Below, in pieces: positions 1 to 8,994 of a stretch of 64,000 bases of DNA. The notes below the pieces were generated by a model. That model made no database searches. It saw only the letters and a program-made list of their open reading frames with translations, and was not told the DNA's origin. The DNA comes from JAGRGG01 sp965217265. GTDB taxonomy: Bacteria > Pseudomonadota > Alphaproteobacteria > Geminicoccales > Geminicoccaceae. The stretch spans positions 1 through 64,000 of the forward strand of contig CBDCHP010000015.1 in the NCBI GenBank assembly GCA_965217265.1. The letters run 5' to 3'. Numbering within the stretch: the first letter of the stretch is position 1; every line of letters begins with the position of its first letter. Position numbers and translations under genes: made by a program.

Positions 1-294
1 ATCCGCGTCGCCTTCGACCGGGCGCTGGAGCTTACCGGCATCCGCCCCATCGTCCTCGCCGAGGTCGACGACATGGCGATGCTGCGCCTTCTCGCCCGGG
101 AGAGCGACGGCGTGACGCTCGTGCCCCCGATCGTGGTGCGCGACGAACTGGCGTCCGGCCTCCTGGTCGAGCGCTGCCGGATCCCCGAGATCGCCGAGAG
201 CTTCTACGCCATCGTGCAAGAGCGGCGGTTTCCCAACCAACTGCTCGCCGGTCTGATCGCCCGCCCCGTCCCGGCCGATCCCGTCGCCGATTGA
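1..294 (+). CDS. LysR-family regulator, C-terminal part (NhaR-like), cut by window edge
   Basis: The frame is open from the first base and ends at a TGA at 292-294, giving the last 97 residues of a protein that starts outside the window. The segment reads like the second half of a LysR effector-binding domain. It has a stretch with the pattern RALELTGIRP, then a hydrophobic VTLVPPIVVRDEL strand and an LIARP tail, which together resemble NhaR-type LysR regulators. The DNA-binding domain is not visible, so target and effector cannot be told. LysR membership is inferred from the C-terminal pattern only; NhaR similarity is from memory. Confidence 0.6.
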   Translation: MRVAFDRALELTGIRPIVLAEVDDMAMLRLLARESDGVTLVPPIVVRDELASGLLVERCRIPEIAESFYAIVQERRFPNQLLAGLIARPVPADPVAD

Positions 295-372
295 CCGCGT
301 CGGAGTGAAGATAGGCGCTGGCCCCGCTTTGCATGATCTGCTAGCATTTATGGCACGATCACGGAGATTCCC

Positions 373-612
373 ATGCCCGGCACCCTGCAAGTCCGCAACC
401 TCGACGACGAACTGATCACTCGGCTGAAACGTCGGGCATCGCGCCACGGCCGTTCGGCCGAGGCCGAGCATCGCGAGATCCTGCGTCAGGCGCTCTCGGC
501 CGAAGTCGACCCCTCCTTCGCCGACCTCGCCGCCCGCCTGCGCGCCATGACGCGGGGCCGGACGCACACGCCCGCCGAGGTCCTCCAGCGCGAGGGACGC
601 GACGAGCGCTGA
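373..612 (+). CDS. FitA/VapB-type ribbon-helix-helix antitoxin
   Basis: A 79-residue protein beginning MPGTLQVRNLDDELITRLKRRA, the usual start of FitA-like Arc/MetJ (ribbon-helix-helix) antitoxins. The first strand binds DNA and the basic helix follows; HGRSAEAEHREILR is the second helix. The C-terminal tail is expected to wrap the toxin active site. It lies 10 bases upstream of a PIN-domain gene on the same strand, the standard antitoxin-toxin order, so the pair should be co-transcribed and autoregulated. A short AT-rich stretch at about 335-360 precedes it and could hold the promoter. Confident at family level. Confidence 0.85.
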   Translation: MPGTLQVRNLDDELITRLKRRASRHGRSAEAEHREILRQALSAEVDPSFADLAARLRAMTRGRTHTPAEVLQREGRDER

Positions 613-622
613 GCCCCACGCC

Positions 623-1057
623 GTGGTCCGCTTGGTCGTCGATGCCAGCGTCGCCATCAAGTGGGTGGTCGAGGAGGCGGGCACCGAGGCCGCCGTGGAG
701 TTCTTGGACGGCTTCACCCTGTGCGCCCCCGACCTGCTGATGCCCGAGTGCGCCAATATCCTGTGGAAGAAGGTCCGCCGCGGCGAGCTGACGCCCGAGG
801 AGGCGGCGCTCGCGGCCGAGCTGCTGCAGCGCGCCGCGGTGGAGCTGGTACCGACCAGGCCCTTGATGCCCGCCGCCCTGGCCCTGGCCGTCTGTCTCGA
901 CCACCCGGCCTACGACTGCGCCTACCTCGCCTTGGCAATAGATCGCGGCCACCCCTTCGTCACCGCCGACGGGCGCCTGGCGCGGATCGTCGCGCAGAGG
1001 GGCACGGCCGACTTGGCACGGGCCGTCGTGCCGCTCTCGCAGGTGGGCGGGCCGTAG
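623..1057 (+). CDS. VapC/FitB-type PIN-domain toxin (putative RNase)
   Basis: A 144-residue PIN-domain protein starting at GTG 623. The acidic PIN residues are visible: D in VVDASVAIKW (residue 7), E in the PECANILWK segment (about residue 42), D in YDCAYLALA (about 98) and D in FVTADGRL (about 116). These coordinate the metal ions used to cut RNA in VapC toxins. It follows the ribbon-helix-helix antitoxin gene directly and should be neutralised by it. Such pairs stabilise plasmids and islands. Nothing looks truncated. Confidence 0.88.
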   Translation: MVRLVVDASVAIKWVVEEAGTEAAVEFLDGFTLCAPDLLMPECANILWKKVRRGELTPEEAALAAELLQRAAVELVPTRPLMPAALALAVCLDHPAYDCAYLALAIDRGHPFVTADGRLARIVAQRGTADLARAVVPLSQVGGP

Positions 1058-1141
1058 GGGGGCAAGAGCATTCCACATAAGTCCTTAGGGTATCTACCTG
1101 GGGGAGATGTTCGGTGACGAAGTGCCGGCCGGGGCTTTGTT

Positions 1142-2191
1142 CTACGGCGCGAACGGGCGCGTCAGTCGCACGTCGGCGGTGACGGGTGCGACGAGGGCGC
1201 CGCCGACGGGCGGTTCGATCGCCTTCTCGTCGACGAGCCCGAGCGGCAGCGCGACTTGGAGCCACGGCAGGTTGATCCCGGCGTGGCGCGTGTAGACGCA
1301 GCCGCCGCTCATGCGGGGATTGATCTCAAGCAGTTTCGGGGCGCGGTCCTCGCGACCGGCGTCCTTCACCTGGACGTTGATCAGGCCGGACAGGCCGAAG
1401 AGCGACACGACCCGCCGCGCCAGATCGACGGCGGGTCCGTCGACCTCGATTCGCTGCGCCGAGCCCAGCTTCTTGCGCGCCACGGCGGCGATCAGCCGCC
1501 CTCGATCGCAAAGGCAATCGACGCTCCACTCCGTGCCCGGAAGGTGTTCGAGCACGAGCAGCCGGCGCCCCGAGCCGCCTTCGCCGAGGGCCGCGCGCAG
1601 CACGTTCGGGGCGACGACGCGCACGTCCGAGTGCATCAGGGTGTCGAACGTCGCGCGCCTTGCGTCAAGGCGCCAGAACCCGGCGCCGAACACCCCCTTG
1701 GGCGGCTTGACGCAAGCGTTCAGCCCCATCGCGTCGAGCCTTGCGAGCGCCGCGTCGAACGCGGCCGGCGTCTCGACCAGGGCCGCCCAGGGCGTCGGCA
1801 GGCCAGCCTCGGCCACGGCCGCGTAGAAGCACGCCTTGTCCTCGATCAGGCGCAGCGTCGCGGTGGGGCACGGCACGACGATCTTGGTGCCGACGGCGGC
1901 GAAGTCTGGCGCGCGTTCGGCGACGGCGCCGCGTCCGGCCTGGGCGACGAAGAGGTCGACCCCCCGCTCGGCGCAGGTCCGCAAGCAGTAATCGACATAA
2001 GTGTTCTCGTCGATCGGCCCCGCCCCGTCGTTACGCGGCTCGACGAAGCCCTCGTTTGCCGCCTCCAGGACCGGCGACAGCGTGTCCTGGTGCGAGGCGA
2101 GGAGGCGCAACGACGGGGCGGCGTCCTGCCCGATCATCACGAGCGCGTCGCGCAGGCAGGACAGGCCGTGGTTGAACCAGATCGTCGCCAC
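1142..2191 (-). CDS. ATP-grasp enzyme of the Ter biosynthetic module
   Basis: A 349-residue ATP-grasp protein with a GTG start. The N-terminal third is a pre-ATP-grasp Rossmann-like part. From about residue 115 it shows the ATP-grasp core: LIEDKACFYAAV, the lysine in NACVKPPKGVFG, the LVLEHLPGTEWSVD strand and the metal-binding LLEINPRMSGG near residue 290. ATP-grasp enzymes join a carboxylate to an amine or thiol through an acyl phosphate. Members like this occur in ter loci beside PRTase, HAD and lyase genes and are thought to help build a small metabolite. Here it is the last gene of the minus-strand ter operon, 105 bases after terD and separated from it by a strong hairpin. Its substrate is unknown. 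Confidence 0.78.
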   Translation of the reverse strand: MATIWFNHGLSCLRDALVMIGQDAAPSLRLLASHQDTLSPVLEAANEGFVEPRNDGAGPIDENTYVDYCLRTCAERGVDLFVAQAGRGAVAERAPDFAAVGTKIVVPCPTATLRLIEDKACFYAAVAEAGLPTPWAALVETPAAFDAALARLDAMGLNACVKPPKGVFGAGFWRLDARRATFDTLMHSDVRVVAPNVLRAALGEGGSGRRLLVLEHLPGTEWSVDCLCDRGRLIAAVARKKLGSAQRIEVDGPAVDLARRVVSLFGLSGLINVQVKDAGREDRAPKLLEINPRMSGGCVYTRHAGINLPWLQVALPLGLVDEKAIEPPVGGALVAPVTADVRLTRPFAP

Positions 2192-2256
2192 GCGCGTCCG
2201 TTCGTCGCAGGAGTGCTCGTTCGAGCGGCAAGGGCCGCTCGCGCGAATTACGGCGC

Positions 2257-2287
2257 GCCCCCCTGGAAAACACGTCTCCAGGGGGGC
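2257..2287. terminator. 11-bp GC-rich hairpin between terD and the ATP-grasp gene
   Basis: Arms GCCCCCCTGGA (2257-2267) and TCCAGGGGGGC (2277-2287) pair perfectly around a 9-base loop. There is no clear T-run on either side, so it may be an intercistronic attenuator or mRNA stabiliser that lowers or decouples ATP-grasp expression from terD, rather than a full terminator. Confidence 0.5.
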
Positions 2288-2296
2288 CGAGCGTCT

Positions 2297-2875
2297 CTAG
2301 CCGATGTTGACGCCGTGCTCGCGGGCGAGCGCGCCGAGGCCGCCGGCGAAGCCCTGGCCGACGGCCTTGAACTTCCACTCGTCCTTGTTGCGGTAGACCT
2401 CGCCGAAGATCAAGGCCGTCTCGGTCGAGAAGTCCTCGGAGAGGTCGTAGCGGGTGATCTCCTTGTCGCCGTCCTGGTTGACCACCCGGATCGAGGCGTT
2501 CTGCACTTGGCCGAAGCTCTGCTTACGGGCGTCGGCCTCGTGGATGGTGACGGCGAACACCAGCCGCTTGACGTCGGCCGGCACGCTGTCGAGGGCGATC
2601 TTGACCTGCTCGTCGTCGCCCTCGCCCTCGCCGGTGCGGTTGTCGCCGAGGTGCTCGACCGAGCCGTCGGACGTCTTCGGGTTGTTGTAGAAGATGAAGT
2701 CGGAGTCGGAACGCACCTTGCCGTTCTCGCCGACGACGAACACCGAGGCGTCGAGGTCGAAATCGGCCCCGTCGGTCGCGCGGGCGTCCCAGCCCAGACC
2801 GACGACGACCCCCTTGAGGCCGGGGGCCTCCTTGGACAAGGAGACGTTACCGCCTTTGGAAAGAGAAACCGCCAT
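2297..2875 (-). CDS. terD: Tellurium resistance protein TerD
   Basis: A 192-residue TerD-domain protein. The start is set at MAVSLSKGG, the invariant N-terminus of the family; an upstream in-frame ATG at 2950 would add an unrelated 25-residue leader. The calcium-binding acidic segments are present: FDLDASVFV, the [16 protein letters not shown] motif (about residues 75-90) and the terminal [14 protein letters not shown] signature. TerD proteins bind Ca2+ and are thought to form membrane-associated stress complexes with TerB and TerC-like membrane proteins. It is the fifth gene of the minus-strand ter operon. Confidence 0.95.
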   Translation of the reverse strand: MAVSLSKGGNVSLSKEAPGLKGVVVGLGWDARATDGADFDLDASVFVVGENGKVRSDSDFIFYNNPKTSDGSVEHLGDNRTGEGEGDDEQVKIALDSVPADVKRLVFAVTIHEADARKQSFGQVQNASIRVVNQDGDKEITRYDLSEDFSTETALIFGEVYRNKDEWKFKAVGQGFAGGLGALAREHGVNIG

Positions 2876-3032
2876 GAGACAAACCCCTTTTGCTGGCGTG
2901 GACGATGGGTGCTCGGGGCTCGTTTGCCGAGATGAGCCCCTTGAGATCATGGCCGACGATCCCGGCCGGTTATTTTCATCCTTGGTCTTGGATATAGGCG
3001 CTTTGCACCTGCCCGAAACCCCGACGGGGCGC

Positions 3033-4001
3033 TCAGATCCCGATCGCGCCTTGGAACTGCAAGAAGGTGAACACGGCGTAGACGCCCAAGAACGCCGCGC
3101 CCACGGTCCGGTTGAACTTGGCCGAGGCCATCAACCAAGCCGCGAAGCCGATCGAGATCGCGACCATGAACCACATCTCGACGCCGGCGAGCACCGGCAC
3201 CACGTCGAGCGGCTTGATCATCGCGGTGATGCCGACGATCGAGAGGATGTTGAAGGTGTTGGAGCCGATGATGTTGCCGAACAATATGTCGGTCTCGCCC
3301 TTCTTCGCCGCCGCGATCGAGGCGGTCAGTTCGGGCAGCGAGGTGCCGACGGCGACGGCCGTCATGCCGATGATCGCCTCGGGAACGCCCCACACCGTGG
3401 CGAGCGTGACGGCCCCCTTGACGAGGATCTCCGAACCGACCGCGAGCCCGGCCAATCCCGCCAGCAACAAGAGCGTGGCGCGCCCGGCCGGCATGGCGAC
3501 GTCGTCCTCGATCTCGCTCGTGTCGATCTCGTTGTTGACGTACTGCCAGACGATGAACGCCGCGAGCAGGGCGAACATCAAGAGGCCCATCCAGAAGGTG
3601 AAGACGCCGTAGAGCATCCCGGCCACGAGGATCGCCGTGGCAACCAGCATGATCGCGAGGTCGCGCTGGACCGTGTCGCGCGACACGCTCAGCGTCGAGA
3701 ACAGCGCCGCCGCACCGATCACCAGCAGCACGTTGGCGATGTTCGAGCCGACGATGTTGCCGAGCGAGATGCCCGGAAAGCCCTGCAGGTTGGCGTTGAC
3801 CGAGGTGAACAGCTCCGGGACAGAGGTGCCAAAGGCGATGATCGTGGCGCCGATGAACATGCGCGACAGCCGCGCGCGCTGGGCGATGGCGACGGCGGCC
3901 GAGACGGACCAGTCGCCGCTGAGCACGAGGAGGTAGATGCCGGCGATGATCGCGCCGATCGCGAGGATGGCGAGATCGTAACCCGCAAAAGCGACTTCCA
4001 A
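3033..4001 (-). CDS. CaCA-family Na+/Ca2+ exchanger (YrbG/CaxA-like)
   Basis: A 322-residue integral membrane protein with about ten hydrophobic segments in two homologous halves. Each half carries the alpha-repeat: [19 protein letters not shown] near residue 50 and [17 protein letters not shown] near residue 215, followed by [12 protein letters not shown] and [12 protein letters not shown]. These acidic GT(S)xPEL repeats form the cation site of Ca2+/cation antiporters. The start is a TTG at 4001 with an AGG ribosome site about 9 bases upstream. It sits between terB and terD where TerC, another membrane protein, often stands, so it may supply or remove the calcium sensed by the TerD-domain proteins. 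That role is inference. Confidence 0.88.
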   Translation of the reverse strand: MEVAFAGYDLAILAIGAIIAGIYLLVLSGDWSVSAAVAIAQRARLSRMFIGATIIAFGTSVPELFTSVNANLQGFPGISLGNIVGSNIANVLLVIGAAALFSTLSVSRDTVQRDLAIMLVATAILVAGMLYGVFTFWMGLLMFALLAAFIVWQYVNNEIDTSEIEDDVAMPAGRATLLLLAGLAGLAVGSEILVKGAVTLATVWGVPEAIIGMTAVAVGTSLPELTASIAAAKKGETDILFGNIIGSNTFNILSIVGITAMIKPLDVVPVLAGVEMWFMVAISIGFAAWLMASAKFNRTVGAAFLGVYAVFTFLQFQGAIGI

Positions 4002-4063
4002 GGAGGTACCTCATGAACGTGATCCTCGGCGCGACATGCGCCGGGGGCGGGCGAGCGGGTCGC

Positions 4064-4513
4064 TTAAAGGTCGAATTCGGAGGGTTTGAGGTCGAGTTCG
4101 AGGCAGATCAGCGTGACCGCCGCCTTCTCGGAGGTGTCGAAATTGCCGTCGGCGGCGCCGATGGCGCAGCAGACCCGGACCAGGAGCCGATCGGCGCCGG
4201 CCTTGCCCTTGATCTTGGCGATCTTGCGCAGCGCCTCGGCGCGGCCGATCTCGGCGTCGAACTCGAACTTGGCGACGGCATCGTTGAACGCCTTGATCAC
4301 GTCCTCGATGTTGAAGACCTTCAACTCGTCCGAGCTGCGCATGAAGCCGATCATCTTTTGCTTCTCGGACGAGGACACGTCCCCGTCGGCCGCGGCGACG
4401 ATGGCGCAGCCGGCGACGACGGCCTCCATGAATTCCTTGTTGCGGTACCGGCCCACCTCCTCGGAGAGGCGGGCGCGGGCGGCGGCGGCGTTGCCTTGGA
4501 GCCACTTCAACAT
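4064..4513 (-). CDS. terB: Tellurium resistance protein TerB
   Basis: A 149-residue all-helical TerB protein. The start is taken at MLKWLQGN (4513), the usual N-terminus; the ORF can be extended to 4600 but that leader is unlike the family. The two acidic TerB motifs are visible: AAADGDVSSSEK near residue 45 and AIGAADGNFDTSEK near residue 125. They bind metal ions. TerB is thought to link the membrane-bound TerC-like component to TerD proteins. It lies between terA and the exchanger gene in the operon. Confidence 0.95.
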   Translation of the reverse strand: MLKWLQGNAAAARARLSEEVGRYRNKEFMEAVVAGCAIVAAADGDVSSSEKQKMIGFMRSSDELKVFNIEDVIKAFNDAVAKFEFDAEIGRAEALRKIAKIKGKAGADRLLVRVCCAIGAADGNFDTSEKAAVTLICLELDLKPSEFDL

Positions 4514-4622
4514 TTTAAGACTACCTCTCGTGTCGTTGCGCAGGCGTTGAACCACTATAAGGCGGCGGACGGGCAATGCGCCACGCACCGATGGCCTCAA
4601 ACCGGATGACCGGCGTGCGGGC

Positions 4623-5804
4623 TCATTTGCGGCCGGTACCCCACGAAAGATTGAACCGGTAGTGCTCGTCCATCTGCGGGGCGCTCGTAAAATAGCGGTT
4701 CTCGCGCGAGATCTTCAGGTCCCCGCCGACGTTCTCCAGCATTACGGCGGCGCAGATCGACTCGTTCGAGGTGCCCTCAAGGCGGACCTCGATCTCGGGG
4801 TTGCCCGGCGCGTAGAGGGTGACGACGCCGTCGGTCGCCGACCAGTTCGGTGCGCCCTCGTAGATCATCGCGAAGATCAAGACGCGCTTGATCTTGTCCC
4901 ACCGATCGCCGTTGACCCGCAGCCACTCCCCGTCGCTCGCGGCACCGGTGCGGTCGTCGCCGAGCAGGTGGATGTAGGGCTTGTCCTCGAAGCTGCCGAA
5001 CATTTTGCCCAGCGCTTGCACCCCAAAGCGCGTGCCGTCGGCGAGTTCGTAGAGGCAGCAAAGATCGAGATCGACGCCGCTCGACTTCTTGAAGCCGAAG
5101 AAGCTCTTCTTGTTGTCGGGGGGGGCTTGTCGGTGCCAGTTGAGGTTGACCCTGATCTCGCCGAGCGTGCCACCCTTCTTGGTCAGGTTGACGCTCGGGT
5201 TGGTCTTGTTGAGGGAAATCTTGCTCAGATTGACCGAGGACGCGGGCGGCGGCGCGGCCGGGGGAGGGGGAGGCGACGCCTGGATCTCGACGCCGTAATG
5301 TTCTGCGAGCGGCTGTAGGCCGCCGTTGAAGCCCTGACCGACGGCGCGGAACTTCCAAGCGCCGTTGCGCTCGTAGACCTCGCCCAGGATCAGCGCCGCC
5401 TCGGTCGCGGACGCGGTGTCGAGGTCGAAGGCGGCGATCGGGGCGCCGCCCGCGTGCAGGGTGACGCCCAGACGCTTGACGTCGGAGAACGGCCGCACGC
5501 CGGCCGCCGTGAGGGTGGCCGTGATCGCGACGCGGGCGACGCCGGGGGCGAGGCGGGCGGGATCGACGAGGAGGCGGGTCTCGCCGTTGTCGGAGAGTGC
5601 CTCGAAGCGCACGGCGCCGTCCGGGGAGGCCGGTTGGCCGTAGAAGATCATGCCGGCGTCGCCCGAGACGCGGCCGGCCGCGCTCAAGACGAAGGCGCTG
5701 ACGTCGACATCCTCGATCGACGGCGACAGGCCGGACCACGCCACGCGCAGCGTGATCGGCCCTAAGGGAAGGGCGGTGTTCGAACCCTTGGTGAGCTGCT
5801 GCAT
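4623..5804 (-). CDS. terA: Tellurium resistance protein TerA (two TerD-like domains)
   Basis: A 393-residue protein with two domains. Residues 1-175 form a TerD-like domain ending in the WKFRAVGQGFNGGLQPL signature. Then comes a proline-rich linker (PPPPPAAPPP). The second part, from about residue 190, opens with repeated SKISLNKTNPSVNLTKKGG and continues with the TerA domain containing GVDLDLCCLYEL and the acidic LLGDDRTGAASDGEW motif. The second domain fits classical TerA; the N-terminal fusion of an additional TerD domain is a variation. It is second in the minus-strand ter operon, 56 bases after the terZ-like gene. Confidence 0.9.
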   Translation of the reverse strand: MQQLTKGSNTALPLGPITLRVAWSGLSPSIEDVDVSAFVLSAAGRVSGDAGMIFYGQPASPDGAVRFEALSDNGETRLLVDPARLAPGVARVAITATLTAAGVRPFSDVKRLGVTLHAGGAPIAAFDLDTASATEAALILGEVYERNGAWKFRAVGQGFNGGLQPLAEHYGVEIQASPPPPPAAPPPASSVNLSKISLNKTNPSVNLTKKGGTLGEIRVNLNWHRQAPPDNKKSFFGFKKSSGVDLDLCCLYELADGTRFGVQALGKMFGSFEDKPYIHLLGDDRTGAASDGEWLRVNGDRWDKIKRVLIFAMIYEGAPNWSATDGVVTLYAPGNPEIEVRLEGTSNESICAAVMLENVGGDLKISRENRYFTSAPQMDEHYRFNLSWGTGRK

Positions 5805-5859
5805 CCTGCTTGCCCGGCGCTGGGGGTGGGCCGGCCGTTCGAACGACCGTGTACGGCTC

Positions 5860-6447
5860 TTAGATGTGGCTCACCGCCGCCTGCGCCATGTCCTTGGCCG
5901 TGCGCCCGGTCGCCGGCGCCCCGATCGCCTTGAAGGACCAGCTCGAGCCGGCGCGCGACAAGACGCCCATCACCACGCCGGTGTGGCGGCCCTTCTCGGC
6001 GAGGGTGTAGCGGCAGAGCTCCTGGCCGCTGCCGTCGTCGACCACCCGGCAAAACGCGTTCTCGACCTCGTCGAAGGTCTGGCCGCGAAACGAGTTCACC
6101 AAGAAGACGAGGTGCGTCGCCTGCGTCGGCAGGCGCGCGATGTCGACCATGATGACCTCGTCGTCGCCCTCGCCCTCGCCGGTGAGGTTGTCGCCGGTGT
6201 GGACGATCGACCCGTCCTTGGACTTGAGTTGGCTGAACCAGACGATGTCCGTCTCGTTGCGGTTGCCGTCGAAGACGATGCACGACGCGTCGAGGTCGAT
6301 GTCGCCGCCGCCGCCGCCGAGGAGGCCGCCCAGGAACCCGCCCTTCTTCTTCACGGGGTCCCAGCCGAGACCCATGCGGACCTTGGCGAGGCCGGAACCG
6401 GCCTTCTCCAGGCTTATCGACTGTCCCTTGGACAAAGAAACCGCCAT
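5860..6447 (-). CDS. terZ: TerD-family protein, TerZ/TerE-like
   Basis: A 195-residue TerD-domain protein, first gene of the minus-strand ter operon. It begins [15 protein letters not shown]. After GLGWDP it carries an insert with a glycine run (GGLLGGGGGD, about residues 41-50) before the acidic DIDLDASC strand, an insert typical of TerZ-type members. The Ca2+ motif [14 protein letters not shown] is intact near residue 85. The terminal signature is divergent (WSFKAIGAPATGRT instead of KAVGQGF), again as in TerZ. It should bind calcium and join the TerA/TerB/TerD complex. Confidence 0.9.
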   Translation of the reverse strand: MAVSLSKGQSISLEKAGSGLAKVRMGLGWDPVKKKGGFLGGLLGGGGGDIDLDASCIVFDGNRNETDIVWFSQLKSKDGSIVHTGDNLTGEGEGDDEVIMVDIARLPTQATHLVFLVNSFRGQTFDEVENAFCRVVDDGSGQELCRYTLAEKGRHTGVVMGVLSRAGSSWSFKAIGAPATGRTAKDMAQAAVSHI

Positions 6448-6946
6448 CTGCTCAACCTCCCTCGTCGTATACGATCGAAACCCAAGACCCCGGCCGGGCG
6501 AACGGGGGGATGTCTATGCCCGAACCTTGCCGAGCGGAACGTTTCCACAATCCCGACTGATTTGGTCGCCGGACCGAACGGCCATAGCTACATAAGTTCT
6601 CGGTGGTTTGTCTTCAATCACTTTTTTTATTATTAATTAATATTAAGAAGCGTAGGGCGCGTGAACGGGCAATCCGGTTCGATTGCGGGGCATTCGCGCC
6701 GAAGCGCGGTCGATCGCCCCGGAGATTGGACGGTGCCCGCGGCCCTATTGCAAATTCAAGAAGATCGCGGCACAGCTAGAATGGACCTCGGCGGCCGCTA
6801 CAATCTCGGACGGCTTGAGGGTGGCAAGCCGCCTTGAAGCGGTTCTTGCACGACGGGTCCCGATCTTTCGTTCAATCTTTGGTTGTTGGCGCGGGGGCGC
6901 ACGACGTTCACCGTTCGCACGTTCCAAGACTGCAAAAAAGGCCAGA
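6448..6946. promoter_or_regulatory. Divergent promoter region between the two ter operons
   Basis: This 499-base gap separates the minus-strand ter genes from the plus-strand biosynthetic genes and carries no convincing gene. An unusually AT-rich block lies at about 6590-6655, with long T and TTAATTAA tracts in otherwise GC-rich DNA, and is the likely place for both promoters. The PRTase frame can be read upstream to 6683 but that extension is basic, low-complexity and unlike the family, so it is treated as non-coding. Confidence 0.55.
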
Positions 6947-8191
6947 ATGACGAACAGCCGCCCCGACGATCCGGCCCTTCCCACCGTGTCGTACACGTTC
7001 GAGGTCGGCCGGATCGAGGTGTTCACCGCGGCCGGCCTTGAGCGGGCACGAGCCCTGTTCGGCTTTGCCGAGCGCAACAACCCCAAGCGCGCCTTCTTGT
7101 TCGTCTCCAAGGTGCTCGGCCGGCACATCCCGGCACGGCCTCGCGCCATGCGCGCGGCCTTCGCCGCACTTGCCGAGGGCATCGACGGCGACGCGCCGGG
7201 GCCGGTCGTCGTCACCGGCATGGCCGAGACGGCCGTCGGCCTCGGCGCCGGCGTTCACGACGCCTACGTCGCGCGCACCGGCCGGCGCGACGTCCTGTTC
7301 TTGTCGACGACCCGCGCCCGCTTCGACGCCCCCCTCCTGCTCGCGTTCAGCGAGGATCACAGCCACGCCTCGCGCCACCTGATGCACGTGCCGGCGCGCG
7401 CAGCCGACCAAGCACTCCTGCGGCGGGCGCGAACGCTGGTGATGGTCGACGACGAGGCCAGCACGGGCGCCACCTTTCGCAACCTCGCGGCGGGCATGAT
7501 CGGCGCCGGCCTCGATCGCCTGGAGCGGGTCCATACCTGCGTTTTGACCGACTGGACCGGGGGTGCTGCCCGTGTGCCGGCGGGTGCCCGAAGCCCCGCC
7601 GCGTCGTCGAGTTGTCTCCTGCAGGGCCGCTACGTCTGGACCGACCGTCCGGGCGCGCCGCGCCGACGCCTGCCCGACGCCGACGTCGAGCGCCGAGCGC
7701 GGGTCTCGCCGATGCGGCGCCCAGACGACGGGCGGCTCGGGCGCTCGTCGCGCTCAATGCGCTTGCCGCCCGAGGGGCTGATCGAGGCGCTCAGGGGGGT
7801 GCGGGGCCGCGTCAACGTGCTCGGCACGGGCGAGCACGTCTGGGAGCCGTTCTTGCTCGCCGAGGCGCTCGAAGGCGCCGGGCACGACGCGGTCTTCAGC
7901 GCCACGACCCGCTCGCCGATCCTGCCCGGCGGCGCGATCGAAAGCGGCCTCGCGTTCGACGACCACGAAGGGCTCGGCATCACCAACTACCTCTACAACG
8001 TCGATCCGGACCCCGCCGGGCGCGTCGTCTTGTGCGTCGACACGGCGCTCGCGGCCGTCGATCCCCGCCTGCTGCGCGCGCTCAAGCCCGACGTCGTCCT
8101 GGGCGACGAATTCATCCCCCGCGCCGTCGTCGCCGACCTCGCGCGCGGCGTCGCCCCGGCGCCGGGCCTCGCCGGAGCGGCCGCACGATGA
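6947..8191 (+). CDS. Phosphoribosyltransferase with TRSP domain, Ter biosynthetic module
   Basis: A 414-residue two-domain protein. The N-terminal half is a PRTase_2-type phosphoribosyltransferase; it contains FVSKVLGRHIPARP and the PRPP-binding loop VMVDDEASTGATF near residues 166-178. The C-terminal half (from about 275) is the TRSP domain, recognised by LGTGEHVWEPFLLAEAL, ATTRSPI and NYLYNVDPD. The start at ATG 6947 is chosen because TNSRPDDP leads directly into the conserved YTFEVGRIEVF strand. In ter loci this enzyme is predicted to transfer ribose phosphate to a base to make a nucleoside-like metabolite. It overlaps the HAD gene by 4 bases, so the module is co-translated. Confidence 0.85.
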   Translation: MTNSRPDDPALPTVSYTFEVGRIEVFTAAGLERARALFGFAERNNPKRAFLFVSKVLGRHIPARPRAMRAAFAALAEGIDGDAPGPVVVTGMAETAVGLGAGVHDAYVARTGRRDVLFLSTTRARFDAPLLLAFSEDHSHASRHLMHVPARAADQALLRRARTLVMVDDEASTGATFRNLAAGMIGAGLDRLERVHTCVLTDWTGGAARVPAGARSPAASSSCLLQGRYVWTDRPGAPRRRLPDADVERRARVSPMRRPDDGRLGRSSRSMRLPPEGLIEALRGVRGRVNVLGTGEHVWEPFLLAEALEGAGHDAVFSATTRSPILPGGAIESGLAFDDHEGLGITNYLYNVDPDPAGRVVLCVDTALAAVDPRLLRALKPDVVLGDEFIPRAVVADLARGVAPAPGLAGAAAR

Positions 8192-8994
8192 GGGACGCCG
8201 CCCCACCGGCGCTGGATGGGCGCGTGGCCGTCTTCACCGACCTCGACGACACGCTGTTTCAAACGGCGAGGAAGCTCGACCCGGCCGCCAAGGAGACGGC
8301 GCAGCTGGCGGCGGTCGCCGGCAACGGCAAGCACTCCTACATGACCGGGGCGCAAGGCGGGCTGCTGACGTGGCTGCGCTCGGGCCTGGTGATCCCCGTC
8401 ACCGCCCGCGGCTCGGAGGCTTTTGGCCGGGTCGCGATCCCCTTTTCCGGCCCCGCCATCGTCGCCAACGGCGCGGCGATCTTGAACGGCGACGGCCGGG
8501 CCGACCCGCGATGGCGCGCGCGCGTGGAGGCCGGGCTCGAACCGGCGCGCGCGATCCTGGACGGGCTGCCGGAGATCGTCCGCGAGACCGCCCGGGGTCT
8601 CGACCTGCCGGCGCGCACGTGGCTGGTCGAGGAGCCCGGCCTCGGCGGCGTCTACGCGGTGGTCAAGACCGGGGCCGACGCGCTTGAGGGCAGGCTGGCC
8701 GAACTGGCGCGGCACCTCCTCGCCGCCGTCGCCCTCCCGGACGGCAAAGACGATGAAGACGGCGCGGGCGCTTGGCGCCTGCACCTGAACGGCAACAACC
8801 TGGCGCTGGTCCCGCCCGCGATCTCGAAGGCGAACGCCACCGCCTTTTTGCTCGACCGCTTGCGCCGCGACGGACCGATCCTCGCCGTCGGCGTCGGGGA
8901 CAGCGTGAGCGACCTCGATTTCATGCGGCTGTGCGATCTGTGGATGACGCCCCGCGGCTCGCAGATCGACGCGCGCGCGGGGATCACCGAATGA
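8188..8994 (+). CDS. HAD-superfamily phosphatase of the Ter module
   Basis: A 268-residue HAD hydrolase. Motif I is FTDLDDTLFQ with nucleophile D18 and D20; motif II is the threonine in PVTARGSEAF near residue 73; the acidic motif IV is GVGDSVSDLDFM near residue 238. A cap domain lies between II and IV. It is expected to remove phosphate from the product of the neighbouring phosphoribosyltransferase. It overlaps both neighbours by ATGA, so its level should match theirs. The exact substrate is unknown. Confidence 0.85.
   Translation: MRDAAPPALDGRVAVFTDLDDTLFQTARKLDPAAKETAQLAAVAGNGKHSYMTGAQGGLLTWLRSGLVIPVTARGSEAFGRVAIPFSGPAIVANGAAILNGDGRADPRWRARVEAGLEPARAILDGLPEIVRETARGLDLPARTWLVEEPGLGGVYAVVKTGADALEGRLAELARHLLAAVALPDGKDDEDGAGAWRLHLNGNNLALVPPAISKANATAFLLDRLRRDGPILAVGVGDSVSDLDFMRLCDLWMTPRGSQIDARAGITE

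Noticed and set aside
1256..2935. 559-codon plus-strand open frame across the ATP-grasp and terD genes
   Set aside because: It is the antisense shadow of two well-supported genes in GC-rich DNA, is rich in Arg/Ala/Gly and shows no domain pattern.
3033..4001. TerC membrane protein
   Set aside because: The two GTSxPEL alpha-repeats identify a CaCA exchanger, and TerC lacks them.
2694..4016. 440-codon plus-strand frame over the exchanger gene
   Set aside because: Reverse strand of a clear membrane protein; sequence is low complexity (Arg, Asp, Gly) and has no family features.
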